Shown: positions 38,039-48,493 of the stretch, in pieces
How positions within the stretch are numbered: the stretch's first letter is position 1
Layout: the number at the start of each line of letters is the position of its first letter
NCBI RefSeq assembly: GCF_035918315.1
Contig: NZ_CP142146.1
Location: 682,001-746,000, forward strand
Reading direction: 5' to 3'
DNA from: Vagococcus jeotgali
Lineage (GTDB): Bacteria; Bacillota; Bacilli; Lactobacillales; Vagococcaceae
DNA: 64,000 bases
Translations under genes and position numbers: made by a program
The notes under the pieces: generated by a model
Database searches by the model: none
The model's input: the letters and a program-made list of their open reading frames with translations, nothing else
What the model was told of the DNA's origin: nothing

Positions 38039-38896
38039 ATGGGGAATTATTTAGTGTTATAAACAGATTTTGGTTTAGTTGATGGAGCAGTAAGTGCTAT
38101 GTACGGGGTAGCTCATACAGTAAGTAAGGATGTGGTTGTGCAAGATTTGACACATGACATCCCTCCTTATGATATTTGGGTAGCATCATATAGATTGTAT
38201 CAGACTGTTAAATATTGGGCACAAGGTAGTGTATTTGTCTCAGTGGTGGATCCAGGAGTTGGAAGCACACGAAAAAGTATAGCCGTAGAAACTTTGTCAG
38301 GTCACTATATTATCACACCAGACAATGGCTCTCTAACTCACATCATTCATTATGACGGGATTAAAGAAGTCAGAGTGATTGATGAAATAAGCTCTAGATT
38401 ACCTCGTTCAGAAGAGAGTCACACTTTTCATGGTAGAGATGTTTATACATATAACGGAGCAAGACTTGCTTGTGGGCAAGTAATTTTTGAAGAATTAGGT
38501 CAAATCATTGATGTAGCTGACATTGAAGCTATGCCAATTATGGAATCAGTCATTGATGGAACAATTATTAAAGGTAGTATTGATGTTTTAGATGTGAGAT
38601 TTGGCTCTTTATGGACGAATATCCCATCACATTTTTTAAAAGATTTAAATATTAATTGTGGTGATAATCTACAGGTGACGATTTATCATGAAAATAAAAA
38701 AGTTTATCAAAATATCATGAAGTTCACTCGTTCATTTGCTGATGTCAATATTGGAGAGCTTTTAGTTTATGTTAATTCACTTGTGAATTTAGGAATAGCT
38801 ATCAATCAAGACTCATTCTCAGACTTATATAATATCGGTACAGGAAATGACTGGTTAATTGAAATTAGAAAAGCACCAAAAATTATTTTTGAATAG
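38039..38896 (+). pseudogene. SAM hydroxide adenosyltransferase (DUF62) with nonsense codon 8
   Basis: From ATG 38039 the frame reads MGNYLVL, stop, TDFGLVDGAVSAMYGVAH and onward without break to 38896. The family has Gln at the stop position, so CAA probably became TAA (38060-38062). The rest shows the family marks: DPGVGSTRK, TPDNGSLTH and HGRDVYTYNGARLA. Such enzymes hydrolyse S-adenosylmethionine to adenosine and methionine. A restart at ATG 38099 would lack TDFG and has no RBS. It is first in an ECF transporter operon whose other genes are also damaged. Confidence 0.85.
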
Positions 38897-38907
38897 GAGT
38901 ATCATAA

Positions 38908-39459
38908 ATGAAAAAAAGTTTAGAAGTAAAGGATATTGTAGCAGTTGGTATTGGTACAGCAGTATTTGTCATCTTATTTAAATTTATCGCTATTCCAACA
39001 GGTATTCCAAATACTGAAATTCAAGTAGCTTATGGATTTTTGGCTTTAATGAGTGTTTTGTACGGGCCTGTTGCTGGTTTTTTAATTGGATTTATTGGCC
39101 ACACAATTAAGGATTTTACAACTTATGGTAGTGCTTGGTGGTCTTGGATTATCTGCTCAGGTATCCTAGGTTATGCTCTAGGGATTATTGGACGTAAAAT
39201 AAACCTAGAAGAAGGCGAATTAAGTAAAAAACAAATGATTCATTTTAATATTTGGCAAGTGGTAGCAAATGCTATTATTTGGATTGGTATTGCTCCAGTC
39301 TTGGATATTTTAATTTACGCAGAGCCAGCTAATAAAGTATTCACTCAAGGTGTATTAAGCTTTTTTGTTAATACTATTGCCGTTGGTGTTGTAGGAACAT
39401 TATTGATGAAAGCTTACGCTGCCAGCCGAACTAAAAAAGGTAGTCTTTCAAAAGACTAG
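38908..39459 (+). CDS. ECF transporter S component (UPF0397 family)
   Basis: A 183-residue membrane protein with about five to six helices and the start [19 protein letters not shown], which is characteristic of UPF0397 proteins. [19 protein letters not shown] is a conserved loop. It should bind the substrate and dock on the EcfA-A'-T module encoded next. Substrate is unknown; the adjacent SAM hydrolase gene suggests adenosine, methionine or a related compound. It is the only intact gene of this operon. Confidence 0.85.
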   Translation: MKKSLEVKDIVAVGIGTAVFVILFKFIAIPTGIPNTEIQVAYGFLALMSVLYGPVAGFLIGFIGHTIKDFTTYGSAWWSWIICSGILGYALGIIGRKINLEEGELSKKQMIHFNIWQVVANAIIWIGIAPVLDILIYAEPANKVFTQGVLSFFVNTIAVGVVGTLLMKAYAASRTKKGSLSKD

Positions 39460-39543
39460 TAATAAAATGGATTTAACTAATAAAAATCAAAATTGAGGGG
39501 GGCTTTTTAGCCAACCTCTTTCTTTCAGTTTAGGAGAAGAGAT

Positions 39544-41249
39544 ATGGAGAAACCAATTATTTCATTTAAGGATGTAACATTTAAATATCATAGCCAATCA
39601 GAACCAACTCTCTTTGACCTTAATGTGGAAATATTTCCTGGTGAGAAAGTGTTAGTTATTGGTGCAAGTGGTAGTGGAAAATCTACTTTTGGACATTGTC
39701 TAAATGGCTTAATTCCAAATATTTATAAAGGGGAGTTAACAGGTGAGGTACTGATTAATGGGAAAAATATTTTAAATCAGTCACTCTTTGATCTTTCATT
39801 TGACGTGGGGACTGTGTTACAAGATACCGATGGCCAGTTTATTGGTATGACTGTAGGAGAGGATATTGCTTTTTCTTTGGAAAATGATGCTGTTAATCAA
39901 AAAGAGATGCATAAAATAGTAGCTAAATGGATGGATGCTGTAGATTTAAGTGGTTTTGGTAAACACAAACCACAAGATTTATCTGGTGGACAAAAGCAGC
40001 GTGTCTCTATGGCTGGAGTTTTAGTCGACGAATCCCCATCCTGTTGTTTGACGAGCCATTAGCTAACCTAGACCCAAAATCCGGCTTAGAAGCTATTGAG
40101 ATGATTGACAATATTCACTCGCTTACGAACAATACAACCATTATTATTGAACACAGAGTAGAGGATGTGTTATATCGTCCAGTTGACCGAGTGATTTGCT
40201 TTAACGAAGGCCGGATTGTGGCAAACATGACAACTAATGAGTTATTACATAGTGATGTTTTAGAGAAACAAGTTATTAGAGAACCTTTGTATGTGACAGC
40301 ATTAAAATATGCTAAAGTTCCTCTTGAGGATGTTGCTGACTTATCATCAGTCGTTGACTTGGATAAACAAGTAGTAGCACCTTATTTGAAAAAATGGTCT
40401 AAAGAGCAAAAAAAGACAGACAGACAGGAAAAACAAGATTTATTACTATCATTAAGTGATTTGAATTACACTTATCATCAGCAAGCTGCTCCCCTGTTAA
40501 ATGATGTCAACTTAAATATTTACCAAGGTGAAATGATTAGTTTAGTTGGAAAAAATGGCGCAGGTAAGTCTACTTTAGCCAAAGCTATTTGTGGGTTTGT
40601 TTTAGCAGAAGGTAAGATGACTTGGAAAGGTGAAAATTTTCAAACTTTATCAATCAAGGAGAGGGCTGATAAAGTAGGTTTTGTGATGCAAAATCCTAAC
40701 CAAATGATCTCTAAAAAACTAATTCGTGAAGAAGTTAGTTTAGGTTTAGTATTGCGAGGAGTACCTGAGGAGCAAATTAATCAACGGGTGGATGATGTGT
40801 TAAAAATTTGTGGTTTATATCCTTTTAGAAATTGGCCAATCTCAGCTCTAAGTTATGGTCAGAAAAAAAGAGTTACTATTGCAGCTATATTGGTCTTAGA
40901 ACCTGAAATGATTATTTTAAATGAACCTACAGCAGGTCAAGATTTGAAACATTATACTGAGATGATGGCATTTTTAGAAGCATTAAACAAAAATGGAACA
41001 ACTATTGTCATGATTACCCATGACATGCATTTGATGTTAGAGTATACTAATCGCTCAGTAGTACTGCATGATGGGAAAATATTTAAAGATACGACCCCAA
41101 CTAAACTTTTGACTTCATCTGATGAGGTAGATAAGGCTTCTTTAAAAGAAACTAGTTTATACACCTTAGCCAAACAGATGGATCTTGAGCATCCAGACAT
41201 ATTTGTTGAGCAGTTTACTATGTATGACCGGGAGGTAAGAGGCATATGA
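39544..41249 (+). pseudogene. ECF transporter two-domain ATPase, frameshifted
   Basis: The ATPase family here has two ABC domains in one chain of about 568 residues. The first domain has Walker A GASGSGKSTF and signature LSGGQKQR, then a frameshift near 40037: CCCCATCC lacks one A needed for SPILLFDEPLANLDP. The second frame (from 40044) resumes with Walker B FDEPLANLDP and holds the full second domain with GKNGAGKSTL, LSYGQKKR and LNEPTAGQD. The separate fragments might still be made, but a whole protein cannot be. Confidence 0.88.
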
Positions 41250-42076
41250 ATGAGCATCAAGTGTTAGGTTATATTCCAGGTGACACCGTGATTCATAGAC
41301 TAAATGGTACTACAAAACTTATCATGCTTATTTTAGTATCGATTGCTTCCATGACAACATACGATACAAGATTTCTAATAGGAATGAGTTTATTATCAGT
41401 TATTTTGTTTAAAATATCTAAAATAAAGTGGCAAGATATTTCATTTATTGTTAAATTTATTGCCTTATTTTCAATTTTAAATTTAATTGCTGTGTATTTA
41501 TTTTCACCAGAGTATGGTGTTAGTATCTACGGAGGGCGCGATATGGTTTGGGAAGGATTTGGGCGTTTTACTTTAACTAAGCAACAATTATTTTATGAAT
41601 TAAACTTATTGTTAAAATATGTTAGTACGGTTCCTTTTGTTCTTATTTTTATATTAACTACTAATCCCAGTTCTTTTGCAGCAAGTTTAAATAAACTAGG
41701 AATTAGTTATAAGGCAAGCTATGCGGTTTCTCTAGCTATACGCTATATTCCAGACATTCAAGACTCTTATTTTGAAATTTCTGCCTCACAACAAGCAAGA
41801 GGCTTTGAAATGAGTAAAAAAGCTTCCCTACATCAGCGGTTAAAAGGCGCTTTACAAATTGTATTTCCTTTAATATTATCTAGTTTAGATCGAATTGAAG
41901 TCGTTAGTACGGCGATGGAGTTAAGACGTTTTGGTCAAAAAAAGAAAAAAACTTGGTATGCTGGAGAATCTTTTCATAAATCTGACGTTATTGCAGTAAT
42001 TTTATCTATTATACTATTGATTATTAGTTTATATTTAGTGCTTAGTTGTAAAATCAAGTTAGCCACTCTAAAATAA
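41246..42076 (+). pseudogene. ECF transporter T component, C-terminus replaced by IS30
   Basis: The EcfT-type membrane protein (start GDTVIHRLNGTTKL, EAA-like motif ASQQARGFEM, ten or fewer helices) overlaps the ATPase gene by four bases. IS30 copy 2 interrupts it after IISLYLV; the last residues LSCKIKLATLK are IS-derived. Removing IS30 and one target copy restores KVNQGRFYNPF and a TAG at 43328-43330. Only about eleven terminal residues are lost, so activity is not excluded. Confidence 0.85.
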
Positions 42077-43280
42077 TAAAAAAACACCATGGTAAAAATT
42101 CGTGTATCATTGAAGTAACTACTCAACAACGAAAGGAATTTTTATCATGGTGAAAATTAAGAATAACACAAAGACATCTAGTTATAAACATCTTTCCTTA
42201 AAGGAAAGGCAGCTTATTGAAGTTTGGCATAATATGGGAGACTCTAATAGAGAAATTGGTAGACGATTAGGCCGACACCATCAAACAATAAGTAATGAGC
42301 TTAAACGAGGAACGACCACGCAAATCAAAGAAAATAAGAAACCTAAACAACTCTATTTTGCTGATACGGGGCAAGCTAAATACATAGAAAACAGGAAACG
42401 CTGTGGTTCGAAATCTAAGCTAGTTAGTGCTGTTGATTTTATTAATTATGCTTGTAAACAAATGATAGACTTTAATTGGTCACCAGATGCAATTGTTGGC
42501 TTTATCAAGTCTTTAGGGACTTGGGATAAACCTATTGTTTCTACTAAGACACTTTATAACTATATTGATAAAGGTTTTTTACCAGTCAGAAATCATCATC
42601 TCAAGATGAAAGTTAGACTATCACCTAAAAAGAAAAGAAGTCGTCAGCATAAAAAAGCTCTTGGAAAATCAATTGATGAACGACCTAGCAAAATTGATTC
42701 TAGACAAGAGTTTGGTCATTGGGAAATAGACAGTGTCATTGGTTCAAAATCTAAAGATGATAATGCTCTACTTACACTTGTTGAAAGAAAAACTCGCTAC
42801 ATGATTACTGTTGTTCTAGATGATCATACTGAAGAGTCTGTTAGTTACGCTATTAAACAGTTAAAATATGAGTTTGGAAGAGCCCGATTTAGTAGCATAT
42901 TTCAATCGATTACTGCTGATAATGGCAGTGAATTTAGCTCACTTGATGATACTCTGCAACAAATGACTGATATCTACTTTGCTCACCCTTATTCATCTTG
43001 GGAACGAGGAACAAACGAAAGACATAATGGTTTATTACGGCAATTTGTTCCGAAAGGAACTCCTATCTGTCACTATTCGAAGCAGTTCATACAACTGGCT
43101 ACTGAAAAGGTTAATCTTTTGCCGCGTAAAATTTTAAACTATAGACAACCAGCAACATTGTTTTTAGAAGAAATTCAAAATCTTAAGATCAAAACATGTT
43201 GGTAAGTAAGGGTTTCAATAAAATAACACTGATATTTAGATATTTTTACCAGAGTGGCTAACTTAATGTTGCAATTTAGA
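42040..43280 (+). mobile_element. IS30-family element, copy 2 (1241 bp)
   Basis: Flanked by a 13-bp direct repeat GTTTATATTTAGT at 42027-42039 and 43281-43293. It is inserted near the 3' end of the EcfT gene, and the target gene can be rebuilt in frame across the duplication, proving the duplication is real. Confidence 0.95.
42147..43205 (+). CDS. IS30-family transposase, copy 2
   Basis: Intact 352-residue HTH plus DDE transposase. It differs from copies 3 and 4 by Asn in place of Asp in KILNYRQPAT. All catalytic motifs are present. Confidence 0.95.
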   Translation: MVKIKNNTKTSSYKHLSLKERQLIEVWHNMGDSNREIGRRLGRHHQTISNELKRGTTTQIKENKKPKQLYFADTGQAKYIENRKRCGSKSKLVSAVDFINYACKQMIDFNWSPDAIVGFIKSLGTWDKPIVSTKTLYNYIDKGFLPVRNHHLKMKVRLSPKKKRSRQHKKALGKSIDERPSKIDSRQEFGHWEIDSVIGSKSKDDNALLTLVERKTRYMITVVLDDHTEESVSYAIKQLKYEFGRARFSSIFQSITADNGSEFSSLDDTLQQMTDIYFAHPYSSWERGTNERHNGLLRQFVPKGTPICHYSKQFIQLATEKVNLLPRKILNYRQPATLFLEEIQNLKIKTCW

Positions 43281-43462
43281 GTTTATATTTAGTTAAAGTT
43301 AATCAAGGAAGATTTTATAATCCGTTTTAGTATCTAACCCAAATATATATAATAACAAAAATAATAGGTAAATTTATATAAAATACTAAAGTTTGGTCAT
43401 AAAAAAGTAATATTTAACCATTAGAATAACAGATAAGGAAACGGATGACGGGAGGAAATTTC

Positions 43463-43909
43463 ATGAAAAAAAGAGCACTAGGTGTGGTTTTAGCCTCATG
43501 TTTAATGATTATTGGAGGGTGCGCTGCTTCTAATCAAGAATCAGGAAACCATAATACAAAGAAAACAGGGGAAATCGTGTCTGATTCAAAAAAGGCCAAT
43601 GTGAAATCCAAAGATCCAGCTTTTAAAGGTAAATTATTAGCAAATCCAACAACTTCTGATGATACTGTTACGTTATCATTTGAGACAGTTGATGTGATTA
43701 ATGATCCAGAAAATATTCAAGATATTATTAACTCAAATGGTGTTGTATTAAATGTATCAAAAGAGATGTTTGATAAGGTAAAAAATTCTGACGAGATAAG
43801 AAAAGGTTCAATGGTAGAGTTTATACTAAAACCTCAGCCAGCTATGACTTTTTCTATTCCTCCACAAATACCTGGAGATTCTATAGAATCAATTGAGTTA
43901 TTAAATTAG
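43463..43909 (+). CDS. Predicted lipoprotein
   Basis: A 148-residue exported protein: signal MKKRALGVVLASCLMII with lipobox GGC at about residues 21-23, then a Lys/Ser-rich linker and a beta-rich domain ending PPQIPGDSIESIELLN. Start ATG 43463 has GGGAGG upstream. The mature part (DPAFKGKLLANPTTSDDTV onward) resembles small immunoglobulin-like lipoproteins, but I cannot name the family. It has its own terminator and is next to rimM. Confidence 0.75.
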   Translation: MKKRALGVVLASCLMIIGGCAASNQESGNHNTKKTGEIVSDSKKANVKSKDPAFKGKLLANPTTSDDTVTLSFETVDVINDPENIQDIINSNGVVLNVSKEMFDKVKNSDEIRKGSMVEFILKPQPAMTFSIPPQIPGDSIESIELLN

Positions 43910-43940
43910 AGTATTGGTCATATTGGCCAGTACTCTTTTT
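43908..43940 (+). terminator. Intrinsic terminator of the lipoprotein gene
   Basis: AGAGTA-TGG pairs with CCA-TACTCT, followed by TTTTT; the left arm overlaps the stop codon. Confidence 0.85.
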
Positions 43941-44012
43941 ATGCTGCGAGCAACATAAATAAGAGATAAATGTTATAATGAATGAAATGATAAAAAGCGA
44001 GGTAATTTGATA

Positions 44013-44531
44013 ATGGAATATTTAAATGTAGGTAAGATTGTTAATACACAAGGGCTAAAAGGTGAAGTTCGTGTGGTGTCACAAACAGATTTTGCTGAAG
44101 AGCGTTATAAAAAAGGAAATGTATTATATCTATTTCAAGAAGGTTTAGCTCCGATTGAGCTAGTCATTAAAAGTCATAGAAAGCATAAATCATTTGATGT
44201 AGTTAGCTTTGAAGATCATCCATCAATTAATGATGTTGAGAAATATCGTGATGGTATCTTAAAAATTAGCGTGGAAGAAATTGGGGAGTTAGAAGATAAT
44301 GCTTTTTATTATCATGAAATTATCGGTTCAGAAGTTTTTGATGAAGCTGGAGATAAGATAGGCGTGATTAAAGAAATTCTATCACCTGGAGCTAATGATG
44401 TTTGGGTGATTAAACAAAACCAACCAGGTAAAAAAGATATCTTAATTCCTTATATCGAATCAGTTGTATTAGCGGTTGATAAAGAAAATAAAAAAGTTAT
44501 TGTTGAAATACCAGAAGGGTTAGTGGATTAA
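44013..44531 (+). CDS. rimM: Ribosome maturation factor RimM
   Basis: A 172-residue factor that binds ribosomal protein S19 during 30S head assembly. N-terminal RimM barrel ([20 protein letters not shown]) and C-terminal PRC-barrel ([19 protein letters not shown], then [13 protein letters not shown]). I prefer ATG 44013, ten bases after GCGAGG; TTG 44007 is also possible. Its stop TAATG overlaps the trmD start, so coupling is expected. Confidence 0.94.
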   Translation: MEYLNVGKIVNTQGLKGEVRVVSQTDFAEERYKKGNVLYLFQEGLAPIELVIKSHRKHKSFDVVSFEDHPSINDVEKYRDGILKISVEEIGELEDNAFYYHEIIGSEVFDEAGDKIGVIKEILSPGANDVWVIKQNQPGKKDILIPYIESVVLAVDKENKKVIVEIPEGLVD

Positions 44532-45274
44532 TGAGGATTGATGTATTAACTTTGTTTCCAAGAATGTTTGACGGTCTGTTAAGTGAGTCGATTATTGGAA
44601 AAGCAATTGGAAAAAACTTACTAGATATTAAAGTAAGAAATTTTAGAGATTTCTCAACAAATAAACATCAGCAAGTTGATGATTACCCTTATGGTGGTGG
44701 GGCTGGTATGCTTTTAAAAGTACAGCCAATTCATGATGGATTAACTGTTATTAAAGAAGAAGCAGTAAGTAGTAAACCAAGAGTGATTTTACTTGATCCA
44801 GCAGGTAAGCCTTTTGATCAAAATATGGCTGAAGAATTTTCTCGTGAAGATCATTTAGTATTTATTTGTGGCCATTATGAAGGTTATGATGAGCGTATTA
44901 GGTCTCTTGTAACAGATGAGGTATCACTTGGGGATTACGTCTTAACTGGGGGAGAGTTAGGTGCTATGGTGATGATTGATGCAACAATAAGGTTATTACC
45001 AGAAGTATTAGGGAATGAAAATTCTGCTAAAACAGATTCCCACTCAACAGGGCTTTTAGAGCACCCTCAATATACTCGTCCAGCTGTTTATGAAGGTATG
45101 GAAGTTCCTCATGTTTTAACCAATGGTAATCATAAATTAATTGAAGAGTGGCAGTTAAAAGAGTCCCTACGTAGAACTTTATTAAGACGACCTGATATGC
45201 TAGAAAAAATAGAGTTAACTAAAGAGATGTCTAGGTTATTAGAGGAAATTAAAAACGAAGAAAATATGAAATAA
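44531..45274 (+). CDS. trmD: tRNA (guanine-37-N1)-methyltransferase
   Basis: A 247-residue SPOUT-class enzyme that methylates G37 of tRNAs and prevents frameshifting. Motifs seen are [34 protein letters not shown] and the trefoil-knot [13 protein letters not shown]. It overlaps rimM by one base and is 115 bases upstream of rplS. Confidence 0.96.
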   Translation: MRIDVLTLFPRMFDGLLSESIIGKAIGKNLLDIKVRNFRDFSTNKHQQVDDYPYGGGAGMLLKVQPIHDGLTVIKEEAVSSKPRVILLDPAGKPFDQNMAEEFSREDHLVFICGHYEGYDERIRSLVTDEVSLGDYVLTGGELGAMVMIDATIRLLPEVLGNENSAKTDSHSTGLLEHPQYTRPAVYEGMEVPHVLTNGNHKLIEEWQLKESLRRTLLRRPDMLEKIELTKEMSRLLEEIKNEENMK

Positions 45275-45313
45275 AGCTTTACGAAGATTATGAAGTATGA
45301 TATCATGTTTTAG

Positions 45314-45353
45314 TGAGCATCAGCTCATCTATCAAAATATTCCGCTGTGATAG
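45314..45353 (+). promoter_or_regulatory. Possible L19 leader hairpins
   Basis: TGAGC-ATCA-GCTCA (45314-45327) and CTATCA/TGATAG (45329-45334 with 45348-45353) form two adjacent stems upstream of rplS. Firmicutes have an L19 autoregulatory leader, and this place fits, but I cannot confirm the family by eye. Confidence 0.45.
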
Positions 45354-45389
45354 ACTCATATGAATATTTAAGAATAAGGAGAAAATAGA

Positions 45390-45737
45390 ATGAATCCATT
45401 AATTCAAGAAATTACAAGTGAACAGTTACGCACTGACATCCCAAACTTTAGACCAGGGGACACTGTACGTGTTCATGCTAAAGTTGTAGAGGGTACTCGT
45501 GAACGTATTCAGATGTTTGAAGGCGTTGTTATCAAACGTCGTGGCGCTGGAATTAGCGAAACTTATACAGTTCGTAAAATTTCTGGTGGGGTTGGCGTTG
45601 AGCGTACATTCCCATTACATACACCACGTGTTGCTGAAATCGAAGTTGTTCGTCATGGTAAAGTTCGTCGTGCTAAACTTTATTACTTACGTGCATTACA
45701 CGGTAAAGCTGCAAGAATCAAAGAAATCCGTCGTTAA
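45390..45737 (+). CDS. rplS: 50S ribosomal protein L19
   Basis: A 115-residue large-subunit protein at the interface with the small subunit. Marks are [28 protein letters not shown] and the C-terminal [18 protein letters not shown]. The gene is complete, and its last 48 bases lie within a 65-base sequence repeated at 56257, the attachment repeat of the decayed prophage. Confidence 0.97.
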   Translation: MNPLIQEITSEQLRTDIPNFRPGDTVRVHAKVVEGTRERIQMFEGVVIKRRGAGISETYTVRKISGGVGVERTFPLHTPRVAEIEVVRHGKVRRAKLYYLRALHGKAARIKEIRR

Positions 45738-45754
45738 TAATTCGTTATTAATGA
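45690..45754 (+). repeat. Prophage attachment repeat, left (attL)
   Basis: 65 bases starting CGTGCATTACACGG and ending TTATTAATGA are identical to 56257-56321. It covers the end of rplS and 17 bases beyond. Integration at the 3' end of a gene that stays intact is typical of tyrosine recombinases. Confidence 0.85.
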
Positions 45755-45758
45755 ATGA

Positions 45759-45787
45759 AGAAGCCTTGAAATATAGGCTTCTTTTTT
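45759..45787 (+). terminator. Intrinsic terminator after rplS
   Basis: AGAAGCC pairs with GGCTTCT, followed by a T-run. It lies just inside the attL side. Confidence 0.8.
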
Positions 45788-45845
45788 GTTTTGTTTGTTA
45801 TTTAATCGGCAGTATAAAAATTGGTAATACTCTATTAAAAAAGGC

Positions 45846-45869
45846 TAAGGGGCAGAAAAGGGGCAATAG
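45846..45869. repeat. GGGGCA repeats near the left attachment site
   Basis: GGGGCA occurs twice here (about 45849 and 45860) before IS256 copy D and twice on the other side of the prophage (about 56117 and 56129). Paired short repeats inside both ends of a prophage resemble integrase arm-binding sites. Confidence 0.5.
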
Positions 45870-47391
45870 GGGTTTGTCAAGTTAAGTGTGTAAATTCCTT
45901 AAAAATAAAAATAGAAACTCAATTTGACAATGAGTCGTCCTGTGATAATCTCTAGGAATAAGAGGGTATTTTTAATAAACCTCTTGTCCCGATAAAAAAT
46001 CGCAGGACGAGAGACTCGTTGTCAAATTTTATATGTCTCACTTATTTTGATTAGTAACGATTATATTTTTCGACACGTTTTGAAAAAGAGTCGTTGACCG
46101 TTAATTGGTTAAGCACCATAGCCCAATTATGAACATGCCCACCTTCCCATTTACTTTGAAGTTCTTTCACTCGAAGATATAATAGCTTAAGAAGGGCATT
46201 CTCATTAGGGAAAGCTCCTTTTTTAGTTACCTTGCGGAAACTAGAGTGAACACTTTCTACAGCATTTGTCGTGTACATTATTTTTCGAATAGCTGAGCCG
46301 TAATCAAATAATTGTTCGACATGGTGGAAATTTCTTTTCCAAACATCAATAGCTCCAGGATAGACTGCCCACTTTGTTTGAAAGGTATCAAAAGCTGTTT
46401 GAGCCGCTTTTAAAGAGGAGGCACTGTAAAAAGACTTCATATCCTTACAAACCTCTTTATAACTTTTACTTGGCACATAACGAAGGGCATTTCTAACTAA
46501 ATGGACCAGACAACGTTGAACGACAACACCTGGGAAAATAGCTTTGGCTCCATTTTCAAGCCCTGATACACCATCCATTGAAATAAACAAAATATCTTCA
46601 ACGCCACGCTCTTTAATCTCATCAAAAATCTGCATCCATCTATTTTTCGATTCTGTTTGATTTAGCCAAAGACCTAGAATTTCTTTATTTCCTTTTAAAT
46701 CATAACCAAGAATTGTATACACCGCACATTCTTTCACTTCATAATTTTCTCTTAGAGTGACATACATACAATCGACAAACAAGAAGGCATAGCATTTGGC
46801 CAGAGGTCTGATTTGCCATTCCTCAAGTTCTGGTAATATTTGATCTGTGATATCCGACACCATATCATGAGAAATAGTAAAACCATAAATATCTTCAATT
46901 GTCGAGGCAATATCTCGTTGACTCATGCCTTTGGCATACATAGAAAGAACTTTTCCTTCAATACTTGAAACGTCTCTGCTTCTTTTAGGAATAATTTCTG
47001 GCTCAAAAGAAGCGTCTCTATCTCTAGGAACCTGAATGTCTAATTCACCAAAACTTGTTTTTAATTTTTTATTTCCATATCCATTCCGTCTGTTTTGAGT
47101 TTCTTTTTCTTGTTTTGACTGATTCTCATAACCTAAATGATTATCTAATTCTCCACGAAGCATTGCTTCAAACATCGGTCCAAAAATATCTTTTAGGGCT
47201 TCTTGCATGTCTTCAACCGATTCTGGTTGATAGGCATCAATAATTGATTGAGCTAACTTCGCTGATTTTTGATCTTTTTTCTTTTTTGTCATGACTTACC
47301 ACTCCTTTAATCTATTGTAAAAAAAGAAAAACCGCGAAGCAACCCACTACCTAGGATGGTAGGTTACTTACACGGTTTATATTACACTCTC
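45870..47391 (-). mobile_element. IS256-family element, copy D (1522 bp)
   Basis: Complete copy, but the flanking octamers (45862-45869 and 47392-47399) do not match. The right end cuts the 3' end of a phage gene, so a deletion between attL and this gene, where the integrase should be, is likely. Confidence 0.95.
46051..47292 (-). CDS. IS256-family transposase, copy D
   Basis: Intact 413-residue DDE transposase, differing from copy C by Lys instead of Arg in NQSKQEKET and, like C, having Ile at position 37. Catalytic motifs are present. Confidence 0.95.
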   Translation of the reverse strand: MTKKKKDQKSAKLAQSIIDAYQPESVEDMQEALKDIFGPMFEAMLRGELDNHLGYENQSKQEKETQNRRNGYGNKKLKTSFGELDIQVPRDRDASFEPEIIPKRSRDVSSIEGKVLSMYAKGMSQRDIASTIEDIYGFTISHDMVSDITDQILPELEEWQIRPLAKCYAFLFVDCMYVTLRENYEVKECAVYTILGYDLKGNKEILGLWLNQTESKNRWMQIFDEIKERGVEDILFISMDGVSGLENGAKAIFPGVVVQRCLVHLVRNALRYVPSKSYKEVCKDMKSFYSASSLKAAQTAFDTFQTKWAVYPGAIDVWKRNFHHVEQLFDYGSAIRKIMYTTNAVESVHSSFRKVTKKGAFPNENALLKLLYLRVKELQSKWEGGHVHNWAMVLNQLTVNDSFSKRVEKYNRY

Positions 47392-47620
47392 AGATGCCAC
47401 TAATTATTAGGAAATTGCTTTTTGAATTATCAAAAGGTACTGTGTAACTGTAACTTTCAGGGACAATCACGATATTGACTGTCTTGCCTAAAAATTCATT
47501 TAAGTCATCAGCCTTACCTTTTAATGATGAGTTGCTGACGACTAATAACACCTCTATATTTCCGTTTGATTTATTGGTTACTTTCTTAACCTCTGGGCTA
47601 AAACTTACTTGTTCTGTCAT
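47390..47620 (-). pseudogene. Phage-side hypothetical protein, 3' end cut by IS256 copy D
   Basis: The 76-residue frame starts MTEQVSFSPEVKKVTNKSNG after a GGA-type RBS and ends with a stop codon partly provided by IS256 copy D, so its natural C-terminus is lost. No transmembrane helix. Family not recognised; the position next to the Abi-alpha-like gene suggests a prophage accessory protein. Confidence 0.55.
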
Positions 47621-47688
47621 TTATTTTCCTACTTTCTTATTATTTATTTATGATATGATTAACTTAAAAACGTAAAGGAGTGTTTTTT

Positions 47689-48474
47689 ATGACTGATGAG
47701 AAGTCGATTATTAAAATTAATGTTTTGCCTGAAAAAACAACTGATGCATTATTAACACCTGGTGCAACATCTATAGGTTCTGCTTTTAAAGATGTCATTG
47801 AAGCTTTAGGTCATGCAACTCTTGGTCCTCTCAGAAAATTTAATTTAGTTAAAGAAAAAGAACTAAAAGACTTCGAAGAACAACTAAATAGTAAAATTAA
47901 TGATATTCCTGAAGAAAACAGAGATGATTCAAAAATAGGTATAACCTTTAAAGCTCTAGAAGATTCAAAATATCAGCTTAATGAAGATATTATGAGAGAA
48001 GCTTTCTCTAATTTAATTTCAAACAGTTTGGATTCAAGAACAAATTCGCTTATTTCTCCAAAATATTCTGATATTTTAGCAAATATGAGTTCAAATGAAG
48101 CGAAACTCTTCCAAACTATTTACCAAAATAATCTAGGAAGGGTACCTGTTATATCAGTAGATATTGAAAATATAAATACCCGTTCTTCTAGGAGAGCTGC
48201 AGATTACATATTAATTTTAAATGATAAACGAATACTTCAAGATGAACAATTATCACTATCTTTATTGGAAGCTTCTAACCTTATTCGTATCAATGAAGGA
48301 AAACATTGGGCAGCCCCTCATTTTATTTCCTTGTATGACTACGTTGAAAATGAGAAAGTAAATTTAGATAGTTTTAATGATCCCAATTTTGATGAAGAGA
48401 AAGCTATTGTCAATAAACATTCTTTAGAACTTACTCACTTAGGTCTAGAATTGGCTAAACTTTTATTTCCTTAA
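47689..48474 (+). CDS. DUF4393 / Abi-alpha-like protein
   Basis: A 261-residue protein resembling the DUF4393 family, which Pfam associates with abortive-infection (Abi-alpha) proteins. It starts MTDEKSIIKINVLPEKTTDALL and has a hydrophobic-glycine segment near residues 27-55, a helical middle (NEDIMREAFSNLISNSLDS) and a C-terminal HWAAPHFISLYDYVENE. ATG 47689 has AAAGGAG eight bases upstream. It lies among prophage relics between IS copies, as expected for a phage-borne defence gene. Function is inferred from the family only. Confidence 0.72.
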   Translation: MTDEKSIIKINVLPEKTTDALLTPGATSIGSAFKDVIEALGHATLGPLRKFNLVKEKELKDFEEQLNSKINDIPEENRDDSKIGITFKALEDSKYQLNEDIMREAFSNLISNSLDSRTNSLISPKYSDILANMSSNEAKLFQTIYQNNLGRVPVISVDIENINTRSSRRAADYILILNDKRILQDEQLSLSLLEASNLIRINEGKHWAAPHFISLYDYVENEKVNLDSFNDPNFDEEKAIVNKHSLELTHLGLELAKLLFP

Positions 48475-48493
48475 TTTTTTATCAATTCTATCT

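Noticed and set aside
45499-45885. 128-residue ORF overlapping rplS in another frame
   Set aside because: It is a shadow of rplS that continues through the terminator and lacks an RBS.
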